In this document: positions 44,015-53,654 of the stretch, one piece after another | How the letters are laid out: the number at the start of each line of letters is the position of its first letter | How positions within the stretch are numbered: the first letter of the stretch is position 1 | DNA from: Balneola sp. EhC07 | Lineage (GTDB): Bacteria; Bacteroidota; Rhodothermia; Balneolales; Balneolaceae | Assembly (NCBI RefSeq): GCF_001650905.1 | Contig: NZ_LXYG01000018.1 | Span: 186,001-250,000, forward strand | Length of the DNA: 64,000 bases | Direction of reading: 5' to 3' | Notes under the pieces: model-generated | Database searches by the model: none | Seen by the model: only the letters and a program-made list of their open reading frames with translations | What the model was told of the DNA's origin: nothing | Translations under genes and position numbers: made by a program

Positions 44015-44362
44015 ATGGATTACGATTTACTATTTACTGTAATTGACGATCAAAACTGGAAAGAAATTGCTTCTGAAGGAACATTTCATCCAAAAAGTCT
44101 AGACGAACTCGGCTTTATTAAATGTATTGATGAGAAGGATTTAGAGAATTATGTAAACCTGGATATCCACAAACATAAGGACTTGATCCTAGTAGTTATT
44201 GACCCACTAAGAGTAAAGAATTCCATTAAAACAGAAAAAGAAGGGGATTTTAAAATAATTAAACTGTTTGGAAGCCTAACCTTAGATGCTATAATCGATA
44301 AAATAGATCTTAAACCGTCCAAAAAAGGAGATTACAGCATTAAAATAAAGCACTACGACTAG
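44015..44362 (+). CDS. DUF952 family protein
   Basis: 115 residues. LLFTVIDDQNWKEIASEGTF, the following HPKSLDELGFIKC and LILVVIDPLRV match DUF952 with its conserved FIHC-like turn (here FIKC, so the usual His is Lys). The family resembles ADP-ribosyltransferase or glutathione S-transferase-related folds in some descriptions, but no activity is established. It follows the aspartoacylase-like gene by 5 bases and closes the rim cluster. Confidence 0.75.
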   Translation: MDYDLLFTVIDDQNWKEIASEGTFHPKSLDELGFIKCIDEKDLENYVNLDIHKHKDLILVVIDPLRVKNSIKTEKEGDFKIIKLFGSLTLDAIIDKIDLKPSKKGDYSIKIKHYD

Positions 44363-44436
44363 AGTTCTAGATTTCTGTTTTTGAGTCTGTAATTCATCAT
44401 TTCTTCATAATTCTGTTTTAATTTCAGATAAGAATT

Positions 44437-44444
44437 AAGGAGGT
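44437..44444 (+). promoter_or_regulatory. perfect Shine-Dalgarno sequence before tonB
   Basis: aaggaggt lies 4 bases before the ATG at 44449. A full anti-SD match is uncommon in core Bacteroidota and suggests that this organism uses SD-guided initiation for at least some genes. Confidence 0.8.
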
Positions 44445-44448
44445 TAAG

Positions 44449-45126
44449 ATGAAAAATCACAGATCTATAAAATTCCGCAAAATCAATCTTAAGAAAAACT
44501 ATCTTCTTTTTTTTGAGACTGGTTTAATACTTTCTCTTGGTATTTTGAATTTGTTAACCCGAATTGATATTTCTTCTAACGAAATTATTAAAACTAATTT
44601 CGAGCAACATGAAGAAATAGTTTTTTTAGAGAAAACTATTCAAACTAAACAAGAGCTTAAAGTGCCGCCACCTCCAAGACCAGTGGTTCCTATCGAAGTA
44701 CCCAATGATGAGATCATTGAAGATGAAATTATTTTCATGAGCTCAGAAATTGATTTCGATCAGATCATAACTTTAGGGCCACCGCCTTTGCCACAAAATG
44801 AAAATGATACAGAAGAAGAACAGGTTTTTGTAGTAGTAGAACAACCACCGGTTTTAATTAACGGTCTTCGTGACCTTCAATCTAAAGTAATTTATCCTAA
44901 TGTGGCTGTGCAAGCAAATATAGAAGGCAGAGTAGTCGTTCAGTTTGTAATTAGCAAAGAGGGTAATGTTACAAAACCGATTGTATTACGAGGCATCGGA
45001 GGTGGTTGTGATGAGGAGGCACTAAGAGTAATAAAGCTAGCTAAATTCAAACCCGGTATGCAACGCGGCAAACCAGTGCCTGTAAAGTATACGATCCCTA
45101 TTTTATTTAAAATGGCTAAAGACTAA
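44449..45126 (+). CDS. tonB: energy transducer TonB
   Basis: 225 residues. A cytoplasmic basic stretch and one TM helix (about 19-38) are followed by a Pro-rich periplasmic spacer (KVPPPPRPVVPIEVPN, GPPPLPQNEND) and the C-terminal TonB domain (PNVAVQANIEGRVVVQFVIS, GGGCDEEALRVIKLAKFKPG, PVPVKYTIPILF). It transmits proton-motive force to outer-membrane receptors. No exbB, exbD or receptor gene is adjacent. Confidence 0.92.
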   Translation: MKNHRSIKFRKINLKKNYLLFFETGLILSLGILNLLTRIDISSNEIIKTNFEQHEEIVFLEKTIQTKQELKVPPPPRPVVPIEVPNDEIIEDEIIFMSSEIDFDQIITLGPPPLPQNENDTEEEQVFVVVEQPPVLINGLRDLQSKVIYPNVAVQANIEGRVVVQFVISKEGNVTKPIVLRGIGGGCDEEALRVIKLAKFKPGMQRGKPVPVKYTIPILFKMAKD

Positions 45127-45129
45127 TTA

Positions 45130-45483
45130 CTAAATCTTTTCGATAGTATTTTTAAGATCGTCTAAGCTTATAGGTTTAACCAAATAGTCTATATGGTCGG
45201 TAGAATTTGCTCTCTCTCTGTTATAAGAGTCAGAATTTCCAGTTATAAAGATAACTTTAGATGTAGTATTAGTTTTTTGAAACTCTTTGGTAGCTTCAAT
45301 TCCATCGATATCATCTTCTAACATTATATCCATTAAGACTAGATCGGGATCAAGCTCTTGAACTTTAGTAATCGCATCTGATCCTTTAGCGTATATTCCG
45401 ACTACTCGATAATTCAATCTCTCAACCATCTTGGATAACAACAGTGATAATACTTTGTCGTCTTCTATAATTAATACATTCAT
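45130..45483 (-). CDS. receiver-only response regulator
   Basis: 117 residues, a single REC domain. Acidic pocket ED at 7-8, phospho-acceptor D52 in LVLMDIMLEDDIDG, T80 in VIFITGN and the lysine in YLVKPIS. There is no output domain, so it works as a diffusible phospho-relay or by binding a partner. Convergent with tonB (3-base gap). Confidence 0.88.
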   Translation of the reverse strand: MNVLIIEDDKVLSLLLSKMVERLNYRVVGIYAKGSDAITKVQELDPDLVLMDIMLEDDIDGIEATKEFQKTNTTSKVIFITGNSDSYNRERANSTDHIDYLVKPISLDDLKNTIEKI

Positions 45484-45612
45484 AGGAGTCTCTTAGTTAA
45501 TTTTAAATATACACTGTTTGCAGCTAAGTAAATGTTAAGGCTCGTTTAAGTATGTTAGATTTAATTCATATGATACAACAAGTGTCGTATAATATATATT
45601 ATGTAAAGTTAA

Positions 45613-46083
45613 TCAATTTAACTTCATTAACTCTTCTTCTATTTTCTGAAAATTTGGTAGTTCATTCGCGTTTTCTAATATCTCAGTATGAACAATTATT
45701 CCTTCTTTATTAATAATGAATACAGATCTTTTTGAAACTCCTTTCATACCAAAAAAATCTTCGTATAAAACATCATATTTTAGTGAGGCTTCTTTATTGA
45801 AATCGCTCAAAAGTTGGAAGTTAATGTTTTGTGATTCTTTAAATTCTTTAAGTGTAAAGAAAGTATCTATACTTATTCCAAGTATCTCAGCGTCTAAAGA
45901 ATTGTACATCTTTAGATTATCTCGTGTATGGCACAATTCTTTTGTACAAGTACTGGTAAATGCCAAAGGAAAAAATAATAGAACTACATTCTTCTCCCCT
46001 TCATAATCTTTAAGGTTTATCTTTTCACCTTTGGTGTTTTGTAATGTAAAGTCAGGAGCACTTTTATATAATAGATCGGCCAT
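45613..46083 (-). CDS. peroxiredoxin (AhpE/Bcp-like)
   Basis: 156 residues, cytoplasmic. Peroxidatic C46 is in [15 protein letters not shown], with C51 placed as the resolving cysteine of the alpha-2 type. [34 protein letters not shown] and [15 protein letters not shown] are thioredoxin-fold peroxiredoxin blocks. It reduces hydroperoxides. Its start overlaps the stop region of the upstream 7-TM protein gene by 20 bases, so the two are translationally coupled. Confidence 0.9.
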   Translation of the reverse strand: MADLLYKSAPDFTLQNTKGEKINLKDYEGEKNVVLLFFPLAFTSTCTKELCHTRDNLKMYNSLDAEILGISIDTFFTLKEFKESQNINFQLLSDFNKEASLKYDVLYEDFFGMKGVSKRSVFIINKEGIIVHTEILENANELPNFQKIEEELMKLN

Positions 46084-46678
46084 TTGGATTATTTAATTGA
46101 GATTTTTTCGTTCCAAGCGAGATCAGTAACACGCCTGCAATCAATAGTAATTCTGTAACCACGGTACTTTGTATATCTGTCAATGGGATCATCCAAAAGA
46201 AAATGAATGCAATTAAACATACTAAAGTACCAATAATCAGTAGTGAGTAATTCTTCTCGTTTTTTTGATTTATTGAGAAAATCAAAATTGAGACAATAAG
46301 TGCCCCTCCTTGAAACGTGCCTAATATCAGGTTATAGATAACTGACTGATCCAGAATTAAAGGGATGAACAGAAGAATTACAAAAGGCAGATAACCTAAA
46401 ATTGTTGGAAACCTGGCGAATATTGGTTTTGATTCCCGTATCAGATTAAATAATGCACTTAGTATGCAAACTAAACTTGCGGTATTCAGGAAGCGAATGG
46501 TTATAACTAGTGCATCATCAATTAAATAGATAACATTTGAAATCAAATAAGTTAGTAGTGCAGAACTCAAAAGAATCAAAAAAGAAGATTTTTTAACGAT
46601 GATAACATTGACAAGCTGAAATAATGAAAACAGTAGCACTAATACATTTAGAAGACTTAACCAACTTGATAGATCCAT
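46064..46678 (-). CDS. multi-span membrane protein of unknown function
   Basis: 204 residues with about seven hydrophobic segments (roughly 6-26, 32-53, 57-76, 92-110, 117-137, 144-165 and 170-190) joined by very short loops and a basic tail ([12 protein letters not shown]). No conserved motif is recognised. It overlaps the peroxiredoxin gene by 20 bases and lies 3 bases after the helical protein gene at 46682-47206, so these three genes form one unit. Confidence 0.65.
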   Translation of the reverse strand: MDLSSWLSLLNVLVLLFSLFQLVNVIIVKKSSFLILLSSALLTYLISNVIYLIDDALVITIRFLNTASLVCILSALFNLIRESKPIFARFPTILGYLPFVILLFIPLILDQSVIYNLILGTFQGGALIVSILIFSINQKNEKNYSLLIIGTLVCLIAFIFFWMIPLTDIQSTVVTELLLIAGVLLISLGTKKSQLNNPNGRSII

Positions 46679-46681
46679 AAA

Positions 46682-47206
46682 TTAATGCTTGGGTCTTGAG
46701 GCTATTTCTCTCTGGAATTGTTTATCAGACTGATAAGTGAGCACTAGTTGAGCTATTTCTTTCAAGGATTTTCTTTCTTCAGTAACCATAGCCCATAAAA
46801 CATCTAAAACTGAAACGGTTTTAGATTCCTCAGTCATTTCAATTTCAAAATAAGATGGTGGTTTATCTCTAAGAAATTTAATTAAATCCGTTCTAAGTAC
46901 TTCAATGTCCTTTAAAACAGTAGAAACACTTAGGTTCTCAACTTCTTCTTCTGTGAGCTCTACCCTATCAAAAATTAAGAAGTCTTCTAACTCTAATCCT
47001 TCTCCCTGTTTTTTTAATGCTTCTAGTACAGTTGCAATTCTGGATTGTGTAGAATTGATAGATAATAAGTTCTCAATTATAGATTCCCCACCTAAAGGTT
47101 TCCGGGAATAAGGAACAAAGCTTATGACTTTATTAAGCGACTGTATTTCATATTTGAGATACTCAATATCATTTATGAGATGATCAAGCTGTTGCTGATT
47201 TATCAA
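46682..47206 (-). CDS. helical cytoplasmic protein, possibly DinB-like, function unknown
   Basis: 174 residues, almost entirely predicted helix, no signal or TM. Pieces such as DIEYLKYEIQSLNKVISF near the start and SVLDVLWAMVTEERKSLKEI near the end recall DinB/YfiT four-helix bundles, but the three metal histidines are absent, so the likeness is weak. It is the first gene of the peroxiredoxin unit, 21 bases after nuoI ends. Confidence 0.55.
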   Translation of the reverse strand: MINQQQLDHLINDIEYLKYEIQSLNKVISFVPYSRKPLGGESIIENLLSINSTQSRIATVLEALKKQGEGLELEDFLIFDRVELTEEEVENLSVSTVLKDIEVLRTDLIKFLRDKPPSYFEIEMTEESKTVSVLDVLWAMVTEERKSLKEIAQLVLTYQSDKQFQREIASRPKH

Positions 47207-47227
47207 ACTAACCAGGTTAGATTTAAA

Positions 47228-47914
47228 TTATTTCCAAGTCTTAGATGCCGGAGCAGCGTCGTTTTTGTCTTGAGTTTTAATCATATCTACTAAAGAAAGT
47301 CCGGTATTCCAATCTGTATCTCTGTCTCGAACAGAATGAATATTATTTTCTTCCTGAAAGTCCCAAAAATTACCAAACTGAGTATTTTTGTAAGTTTTTA
47401 AGTACTCAAGTCTTTCTTCCAGATCTTCTTTTGGTACAAGCAATCGTTCTTTATCGTAAACTGCATCCTCTCTGGATTCAAAAACTATATCATAGTCTTT
47501 ACTCATTACAATTGCCTCTTCCGGGCAAACTTCTTCACAGTATCCGCAGTAGATGCACCTTAACATATTTATTTCGAAGAAATCCGGGAAACGTTCTTTT
47601 TCATCTTCCGTCTCCGAAGCCTGCATACTTATAGCGAGAGGCGGGCAAGCGCGAGCACACAATCCACATGCTACACAACGTTCTTTACCATGATCTTCAA
47701 CCAAAACAGGTCTTCCTCTGAAAATTGCAGGTGGAGTCCATTTCTCTTCAGGATAGTTCATTGTAAACCTTGGCTGAAACATTTGTTTGAATGTGTACCA
47801 AAGCCCTTTGAATATCTCAGGTAAATATATTCTTTCTAAGAAATTAAGCTTTCGCTCATTCTTTTGATTGCTACTTAAAGCATTTAAAACTGGTTTCTCG
47901 AGATTCTTAGCCAT
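47228..47914 (-). CDS. nuoI: NADH-quinone oxidoreductase subunit I (lone gene)
   Basis: 228 residues with two [4Fe-4S] sites: C80, C83, C86, C90 ([12 protein letters not shown]) and C120, C123, C126, C130 ([12 protein letters not shown]). The [15 protein letters not shown] lead and [14 protein letters not shown] match NuoI, the subunit passing electrons to N2 in complex I. The 30-residue N-terminus and C-terminal 45 residues extend beyond the core. No other nuo gene is near, which is unusual, since the complex is normally encoded in one operon. Confidence 0.9.
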   Translation of the reverse strand: MAKNLEKPVLNALSSNQKNERKLNFLERIYLPEIFKGLWYTFKQMFQPRFTMNYPEEKWTPPAIFRGRPVLVEDHGKERCVACGLCARACPPLAISMQASETEDEKERFPDFFEINMLRCIYCGYCEEVCPEEAIVMSKDYDIVFESREDAVYDKERLLVPKEDLEERLEYLKTYKNTQFGNFWDFQEENNIHSVRDRDTDWNTGLSLVDMIKTQDKNDAAPASKTWK

Positions 47915-48002
47915 CTAAATTGGTCAGAAGTATAGTTCGAATTTATATTCAAAAATAAACCTTTGTAACATCAGCTTCAAAGATTATTCCTGTTTTTATC
48001 AA

Positions 48003-49310
48003 TTATTTTTGACGGAACACCATTGTTATTGGAACACCTTTGAATCCATACCGTTCACGCAGCTGATTTTCTATGAATCTTCTGTAGTTTGGAGGAAGAT
48101 CTTGAGGGCTGTTCATGAAAAATTTAAATACGGGTGGATTTGATTTTACTTGAGTTCCATACTGAATTTTAAGTTGCCGGCCTCTTTTCATTGGTAATGG
48201 CCTCATCGATAACATGTCTTCAATGAAATTGTTGAATTCTGAAGTGCCTATCTCCTTTTTCCTCTCCTGAATTACTTCTTCTACAACATCCATTACTTTG
48301 TGGACTCTTTTTTTATTCAGTGCTGAAATAGTAAGAATAGGAACATAATCTAACTGTGGCGTAGATTCATAAATATAATTTTCGAAATCCTTAACAGTAT
48401 GGGTATCCTTTTCTGTTACTAAGTCCCACTTATTCAATAGTATAATCAGCGCTTTATTATACTTTTCAGCTTCTCTTAAAACTCTTTTATCCTGATCTTC
48501 AAAGCCCCTCATAGCATCTAAGATAAGGACGGCAACATCACATTCCTGAATTGCTCTTGCAGTTCTTACTGTACTGTAGAACTCAATGTTTTCCTTCACT
48601 TTAGTTCGTTTACGAAGTCCAGCTGTATCCACTAACACGTAATCTTTACCATTAAAATTCAATTTACTGTTAATGGTATCTCTTGTAGTTCCGGCTATAT
48701 CGGTTACAATGCATCGTTCATCATCTAATAAGGCGTTTACCAGACTACTTTTACCAACATTTGGGCGACCAATAAAAGCGACTTTTGGTGATGGGTCTTC
48801 TTCTTCTTTTATAGCTTCGGGGAGTAGATCTGTAACTTTATCTAAAAGGTCTCCGGTTCCGATGCCGCTTATTCCGGAAATAGGAAATATTTCATCAAAC
48901 CCTAATTCATAGAATTCTGATGCATTTAACCTTCTCATTTCATTATCGGCTTTATTGGCTACTAAAAGTACAGGCTTCTCTTGCTGGCGCAGCAGTTGGG
49001 ATACTGACCTATCTAAGGTGTTTATTCCATGCTCTGCATCAACTACAAACAGAATCACATCAGATTCTTCCAAAGCTATGTGAACCTGTTCACGGATACC
49101 TACAACCATCACATTCATATCATCAGGCAGATAACCTCCAGTATCTATCACATTAAAATCTATACCGTTCCAATAAGATTGCCCGTAGTGTCTATCTCGG
49201 GTCACACCGTATTCGTCATGAACTATTGCTTTTCTTTTACCTATTAATCTGTTAAATATAGTTGATTTACCTACATTAGGTCTTCCAACAATGGAAACTA
49301 CTGGGAGCAT
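48003..49310 (-). CDS. der: ribosome-associated GTPase Der (EngA)
   Basis: 435 residues. The two G domains each have the P-loop: GRPNVGKSTIFNRL near the N-terminus and GRPNVGKSSLVNALL near residue 180. NKAD (first) and NKWD (second) are the G4 motifs, and DTGGYLPDD and DTAGLRKRTK the G3 motifs. The C-terminal KH-like domain (MRPLPMKRGRQLKIQYGTQV, FMNSPQDLPPNYRRFIENQLRE) is complete. Required for 50S maturation. Confidence 0.97.
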   Translation of the reverse strand: MLPVVSIVGRPNVGKSTIFNRLIGKRKAIVHDEYGVTRDRHYGQSYWNGIDFNVIDTGGYLPDDMNVMVVGIREQVHIALEESDVILFVVDAEHGINTLDRSVSQLLRQQEKPVLLVANKADNEMRRLNASEFYELGFDEIFPISGISGIGTGDLLDKVTDLLPEAIKEEEDPSPKVAFIGRPNVGKSSLVNALLDDERCIVTDIAGTTRDTINSKLNFNGKDYVLVDTAGLRKRTKVKENIEFYSTVRTARAIQECDVAVLILDAMRGFEDQDKRVLREAEKYNKALIILLNKWDLVTEKDTHTVKDFENYIYESTPQLDYVPILTISALNKKRVHKVMDVVEEVIQERKKEIGTSEFNNFIEDMLSMRPLPMKRGRQLKIQYGTQVKSNPPVFKFFMNSPQDLPPNYRRFIENQLRERYGFKGVPITMVFRQK

Positions 49311-49370
49311 TTATGAATTTGTCTTTATAAATTAGAACAGTAAATATACAACTATTATAGCCCAACTTAT

Positions 49371-49628
49371 ATGTTAAAAACATTCTACACTGAAATAGGA
49401 TTTTTAGGAGCTTTGGTTCTCGCGTTAGGTCTTTTTGTTTTATTTATACTTTGGGTTGCAGGCATTGCAGGTATAACTTTACCTGTTGACGGAGGAAAGC
49501 CAAGAGGTTCTAAAACCGAGATCGCTATTGCTATTTTCTTTCCAATATACCCTGTTTTATGGCTTTTTTATGAAATGTATCATCAAAGAGAGTTCCTGAA
49601 AAAAGATAACAACGACTTAATTGTTTAA
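49371..49628 (+). CDS. small two-span membrane protein, unknown
   Basis: 85 residues with two hydrophobic segments (about 9-35 and 49-68) around a short loop with GGKPRGSKTE. No family is recognised. It is divergent from der (60-base spacer) and its end overlaps the convergent helicase gene by 12 bases. The residue pattern (YPVLWLFYEMYHQ) and coding character look real. Confidence 0.6.
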   Translation: MLKTFYTEIGFLGALVLALGLFVLFILWVAGIAGITLPVDGGKPRGSKTEIAIAIFFPIYPVLWLFYEMYHQREFLKKDNNDLIV

Positions 49629-51638
49629 CTTTTTTGGGTCGCTTAGTTCGGCTAACTCAGGAGTTTTTTCTTCTTCAAGTTGCCACTCTTCTATAGTATC
49701 TTTCTCTAGCTCTTTTAGAAATCTTGAAGGGTTTGTAAAGTAGTCTCCATAAGCTGATTGTGCGAGCATAGGATAAGTGTAGTATAACATCTCTTCTGCC
49801 CGCGTTGTTGCCACGTACAATAATCGTAGTTCCTCATCCAGTTTTTCATCATCCTCTACTGAGTATGCAGAAGGAATTATTCCATCTAAGCATTGAATTA
49901 TAAAAACATGTTTCCACTCTAAACCTTTAGCTGAATGAATTGTACTTAATACAAGGGGCGCTTCTTCATGCACCTTTTCTTCAGTATCAACTGCAGTGGC
50001 AGAAATTGGATCCAGCGCCAGTTCTTCTAACATTTTTGAGAGCGAACTAAATCCGGTTGAAATATTAACAAAAGCTTCCAGGTCTTTTAACCTCTTAGGA
50101 TAATCGTCGTATCTTTTTTCACAGAAAACTCTGTAATATTCTACTATGTTTTCTATTACTTCTGACACAGAGTATTCAGAGTTTTTGAAAGATTGAAGAA
50201 GTTTACTCAATTTTTCCATCTGCTTTAAGTAAGATTTACTTACTGTATCAGCCATACCAAGATCGTAGGGGTTTTTTGCCAATCTTATCCATTCAAAAAG
50301 ATCTTGCGCTGTTTTAGGACCTATTCCGTCAATTAGCATTAAAACTCTGTTCCACGCTATTGTATCCATAGGATTAACGATAACCCGAACGTGTGCTAAT
50401 ACATCTTTTATGTGAGCTGCCTCGGTAAATTTTTGACCACCAAACTTTACAAAGGGAATGTTTTTCCTATTCAATTCAACTTCCAGATCGTAAGAATCTC
50501 TGCCACTTCTGAATAAAACTGCAATTTCGTTTAAATCTATATCCTGCTCTCTTAAATGCAATATCACCTGTGAAATAAAACGACTTTGATCATGCTCACT
50601 GGGCGCTTGCACCAGAGCCGGCAAATCTGAATCTTCTTTTTTTGAATACAATTCTTTATCAAATTTAAAAGAAGCCTGCTTTAATAGGTTATTAGCAGCA
50701 TTTAACACTTGTGGAGTGGATCTGTAATTTTCTTCAAGCTTTATGATCGTCGTATTATCAAAAATGTCCGGAAACTCCATTATATTTTGATGATCAGCAC
50801 CACGAAATGAATAAATACTTTGAGCATCATCTCCTACGGCCATTACATTTTTATGGACACTTGAAAATAGTTTAGTCAGGTCTGCTTGAAGCTGATTTGT
50901 ATCCTGGTACTCATCTACCATTACAAATTTATGGTCAGAAGCTATTTTAATTCTTATATCTTCATGCTGTTCAAGAAGTTGCGTAGTTTTTATGAGAAGG
51001 TCATCAAAGTCCATAACAAAGTTTTTTTCTTTGTATTCGGAATATCCAACTGCAACGTCTTCTATCTTATCTATGGCTTCAGCAAATTGTGGATATTGAT
51101 CCATAACAACCACTCGAAGATCTAAATGCTTATTTACAGCAGTACTAATTATTTTTAAAAGAGTATTTTTATTTGGGAAGCGTTTATTCTTTTTATGAAG
51201 ATTGAGTTTAGTTCGTATAAACTGAATGACTTCTAAAGCATCTGCTGAATCTATGATCGTGAAATTGTTGGGATATCCTATTCTTTCAGCATAGCGATGA
51301 AGGATCTGGCTACAATAAAAATGAAACGTCCCTCCTTTTACTCTTTTGCATCTGTCGTCGAGAATATTGCTTGCCCGATTTAGCATTTCTTTTGCAGAAT
51401 GTCTTGTAAACGTTAATAAAAGAATATTCGATGGATCAATCCCACTTTCAACCAATCGTGCTACACGATAGACTAAAGTTCTGGTTTTTCCGGTTCCGGC
51501 TCCTGCTATGATCAATGCCGGTCCTTTATCGAAGAATACAGCACTTAATTGCTTCTCATTAAGCAATTCTGAGTATGGAATAGAAAACTCTTCAGGTCGA
51601 AGCTTTAGCTCTTCTTTCTTTAAAACGAATTTCTTCAT
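49617..51638 (-). CDS. UvrD/Rep-family ATP-dependent DNA helicase
   Basis: 673 residues, a superfamily 1A 3'-5' helicase. Q motif LNEKQLSAVFF, Walker A AGAGTGKTRTLVYRV, motif II VDEYQDTNQ, motif III VGDDAQSIYSFRGA, motif IV LEENYRS, motif V STIHSAKGLEWKHVFI and motif VI EELRLLYVATTRAEE are all present. It lacks the C-terminal RecB-like nuclease. It could be UvrD, Rep or PcrA-like; length fits Rep/PcrA. The gene follows the Omp85-like barrel gene after a terminator. Confidence 0.93.
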   Translation of the reverse strand: MKKFVLKKEELKLRPEEFSIPYSELLNEKQLSAVFFDKGPALIIAGAGTGKTRTLVYRVARLVESGIDPSNILLLTFTRHSAKEMLNRASNILDDRCKRVKGGTFHFYCSQILHRYAERIGYPNNFTIIDSADALEVIQFIRTKLNLHKKNKRFPNKNTLLKIISTAVNKHLDLRVVVMDQYPQFAEAIDKIEDVAVGYSEYKEKNFVMDFDDLLIKTTQLLEQHEDIRIKIASDHKFVMVDEYQDTNQLQADLTKLFSSVHKNVMAVGDDAQSIYSFRGADHQNIMEFPDIFDNTTIIKLEENYRSTPQVLNAANNLLKQASFKFDKELYSKKEDSDLPALVQAPSEHDQSRFISQVILHLREQDIDLNEIAVLFRSGRDSYDLEVELNRKNIPFVKFGGQKFTEAAHIKDVLAHVRVIVNPMDTIAWNRVLMLIDGIGPKTAQDLFEWIRLAKNPYDLGMADTVSKSYLKQMEKLSKLLQSFKNSEYSVSEVIENIVEYYRVFCEKRYDDYPKRLKDLEAFVNISTGFSSLSKMLEELALDPISATAVDTEEKVHEEAPLVLSTIHSAKGLEWKHVFIIQCLDGIIPSAYSVEDDEKLDEELRLLYVATTRAEEMLYYTYPMLAQSAYGDYFTNPSRFLKELEKDTIEEWQLEEEKTPELAELSDPKKLNN

Positions 51639-51694
51639 ACATCAAAATAGCAAACTTTAACTATATGTAAAAATTATGTAATGAAGTAAAAAGA

Positions 51695-51722
51695 AAAAGC
51701 CAACCAGGATGGTCAGCTTTTA
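51695..51722 (-). terminator. rho-independent terminator after the barrel gene
   Basis: AAAAGC...GCTTTT with inner ACC/GGT pairs and a two-base internal mismatch; on the minus strand the stem is followed by a T-rich tract. It lies between the barrel gene stop (51742) and the helicase start (51638). Confidence 0.7.
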
Positions 51723-51741
51723 AAGAGTTTTGATATAAATA

Positions 51742-53004
51742 TCAGAATGTAGGATTTAATCTAACCCAAAGAGAAGTAAACCCGTCCGAACCTGCTATCG
51801 GTGTAGCGACTTCGAGTCTGATAAATCCAGTACCAATACCGGCTCCAATGTTATGAGTTAGTGTCTTAACTCCTAATGACTCAAATCCTGAAAAAGGATC
51901 ATTAGAATTTGAGTCCACAAAATCGGTCCAACCAGAATCCAAAAATAGTGTTAAGTAAAGTCCGTCTATTTCAAGTTCACCATCATCGTAGTCCCATAGA
52001 TCACCAAAAACTACCTCTGCGTTACTCATAAACATTCTGTTTCCTCTGTAGAATTTATATCCTGTAGCGCGTAGTGAGCCAATTCCACCTAAAGCAAAGT
52101 TTTTAAATTCAGGTACTTCACCTGTGATCGAACCAGCTTTAACTCTCAATTTAAAAAGAGTATGATCATCAAGTTTTAAGTAGTTTAGAGTAGTTATCTC
52201 AAATTTATTATAGTTGAAATCATTAGCAAAACCTGCGTCAGAAAGCTCAGCCTCTGCTAAAAACTTACTGGTTATAATTCCTTTTGTATAACCTTTCTTG
52301 TTTAAAGTAAGTCTCAGACCAATACTTTCCTGATCGATCATATCTGTTGAAGGGTCAATTGCTGGATTTAATCGACCTATATTTCCATCTCCAAAAAATG
52401 AATACTCCGTGTTATTTTCTAAGGTACTATAAGTAGTGTAATTATAACTTGCGCCAAGACTTATAAGTCTTCCCAAATTAATCTCAGAAAATACTCCGTA
52501 ACCCTCAGCTTTATAATAGTCGTGGTAATCATACCCGGCTACTAATGTAGTGATAGAATTTTCAGAAAGCCCTGTTCTCCAGAGATCATTAGTGGCAGAA
52601 CTACTCGTTAATTCTCCCCCAAATAAAATCCAATTTCCAAATGTTTTAGTAGCAGAAGCTCTGTACTGCCAGTCTTTTTGACCGGTTGAGTATCCTATGA
52701 ATCCATCAAAATCAACTCCACCAATATTTAAAATTTCAGAGTTCGGATCAGTAAAATCTGAACCTACCCCAACAAAAAGAGCATCCACTCTGTTATACCG
52801 AATTGATTGAAGTGTTGGTAAATACCGATAAGCACCAAATTGATTGTCATACTCATATTCATCGAACAGATCGTAATGAAGACCATTCGTTTGATAAAAA
52901 ACTTTATGATTGGTATGAGAGTAATTAGTGCTATAATTTTGAGCAGAGACTGAATAGCTAGTTACTATTACAATCAGACAAGAGAGAATTGATATCTGTT
53001 TCAT
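51742..53004 (-). CDS. outer-membrane beta-barrel protein with Omp85/BamA-like C-terminus, no POTRA
   Basis: 420 residues with a signal peptide (hydrophobic 4-21, SVSAQN). The remainder is a beta-barrel with alternating pattern and aromatic girdles. The block FALGGIGSLRATGYKFYRGN matches the L6-loop LGG..SLRGY signature of the Omp85 barrel, and the protein ends in Phe (LWVRLNPTF) as OMPs do. POTRA domains are missing. It could be a translocon-like barrel or a related surface-antigen family protein. A single-gene unit with a terminator. Confidence 0.72.
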   Translation of the reverse strand: MKQISILSCLIVIVTSYSVSAQNYSTNYSHTNHKVFYQTNGLHYDLFDEYEYDNQFGAYRYLPTLQSIRYNRVDALFVGVGSDFTDPNSEILNIGGVDFDGFIGYSTGQKDWQYRASATKTFGNWILFGGELTSSSATNDLWRTGLSENSITTLVAGYDYHDYYKAEGYGVFSEINLGRLISLGASYNYTTYSTLENNTEYSFFGDGNIGRLNPAIDPSTDMIDQESIGLRLTLNKKGYTKGIITSKFLAEAELSDAGFANDFNYNKFEITTLNYLKLDDHTLFKLRVKAGSITGEVPEFKNFALGGIGSLRATGYKFYRGNRMFMSNAEVVFGDLWDYDDGELEIDGLYLTLFLDSGWTDFVDSNSNDPFSGFESLGVKTLTHNIGAGIGTGFIRLEVATPIAGSDGFTSLWVRLNPTF

Positions 53005-53117
53005 AACTAATTCTACTTAAGTTAGAGGATAGAACAATTAACTTAATTTAGAGCAATTTTCAAAAAATTCCATTTGATTCTAATATTTTGAAAGATAGAC
53101 TGAACCTAGTCTTTTGT

Positions 53118-53654
53118 TTAAGAAAATACGGATATCAAAAAGGATATATGATCATTCAGTTCTTTATTGATGAGTTCAGCACCTTTTTTAATGTCATCTC
53201 TGGGTACACTTTCAGCGAATTTTAAAGTTTTGAGTTTTTTATTTACCGATTTCACTTTCATTCCTTCAAAACCTGTAGGACGCATCAATGACACTGCATG
53301 CATAAATCCCGAAAGCTCATCACATGCAAAGAGATATCGTTCAATTTCTGCCTCAGGAGCTTTACCGGTTCTTTCAGGTGCATGTGCTTTAATGGCATCG
53401 ATGACTTCCTTTGAATAATCGTGAGCAGGTAAAATATCATTTATAGCTTTATTTGGATGTTCATCAGGAAATTTTTCCCAATCCAGATCATGAAGAAGTC
53501 CTGCTGTCCACCACTCTTCAACTACGGTAGCTTCTTTTCCTAGTTCTGTTGCATAAGCTTCCATTGCTTTTGCAACCATTTTAGAATGATGTAACAGGCT
53601 CTCTCCTTCTATATATTGATTTAAAAGGTTTAAAGATTCGTTTCTGTTCGGCAT
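53118..53654 (-). CDS. HD-domain phosphohydrolase
   Basis: 178 residues. The HD motif is H55-D56 in AGLLHDLDWEKFPDEHP with a first His at 22-23 (LLHHSKMV) and a later Asp in FACDELSGF, matching the H...HD...D metal set. The family cleaves phosphate from nucleotides; this small type is close to annotated HDIG-containing hydrolases. KVKSVNKKLKTLKFAESVPRD is the C-terminal cap. It is divergent from tdk. Confidence 0.82.
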   Translation of the reverse strand: MPNRNESLNLLNQYIEGESLLHHSKMVAKAMEAYATELGKEATVVEEWWTAGLLHDLDWEKFPDEHPNKAINDILPAHDYSKEVIDAIKAHAPERTGKAPEAEIERYLFACDELSGFMHAVSLMRPTGFEGMKVKSVNKKLKTLKFAESVPRDDIKKGAELINKELNDHISFLISVFS

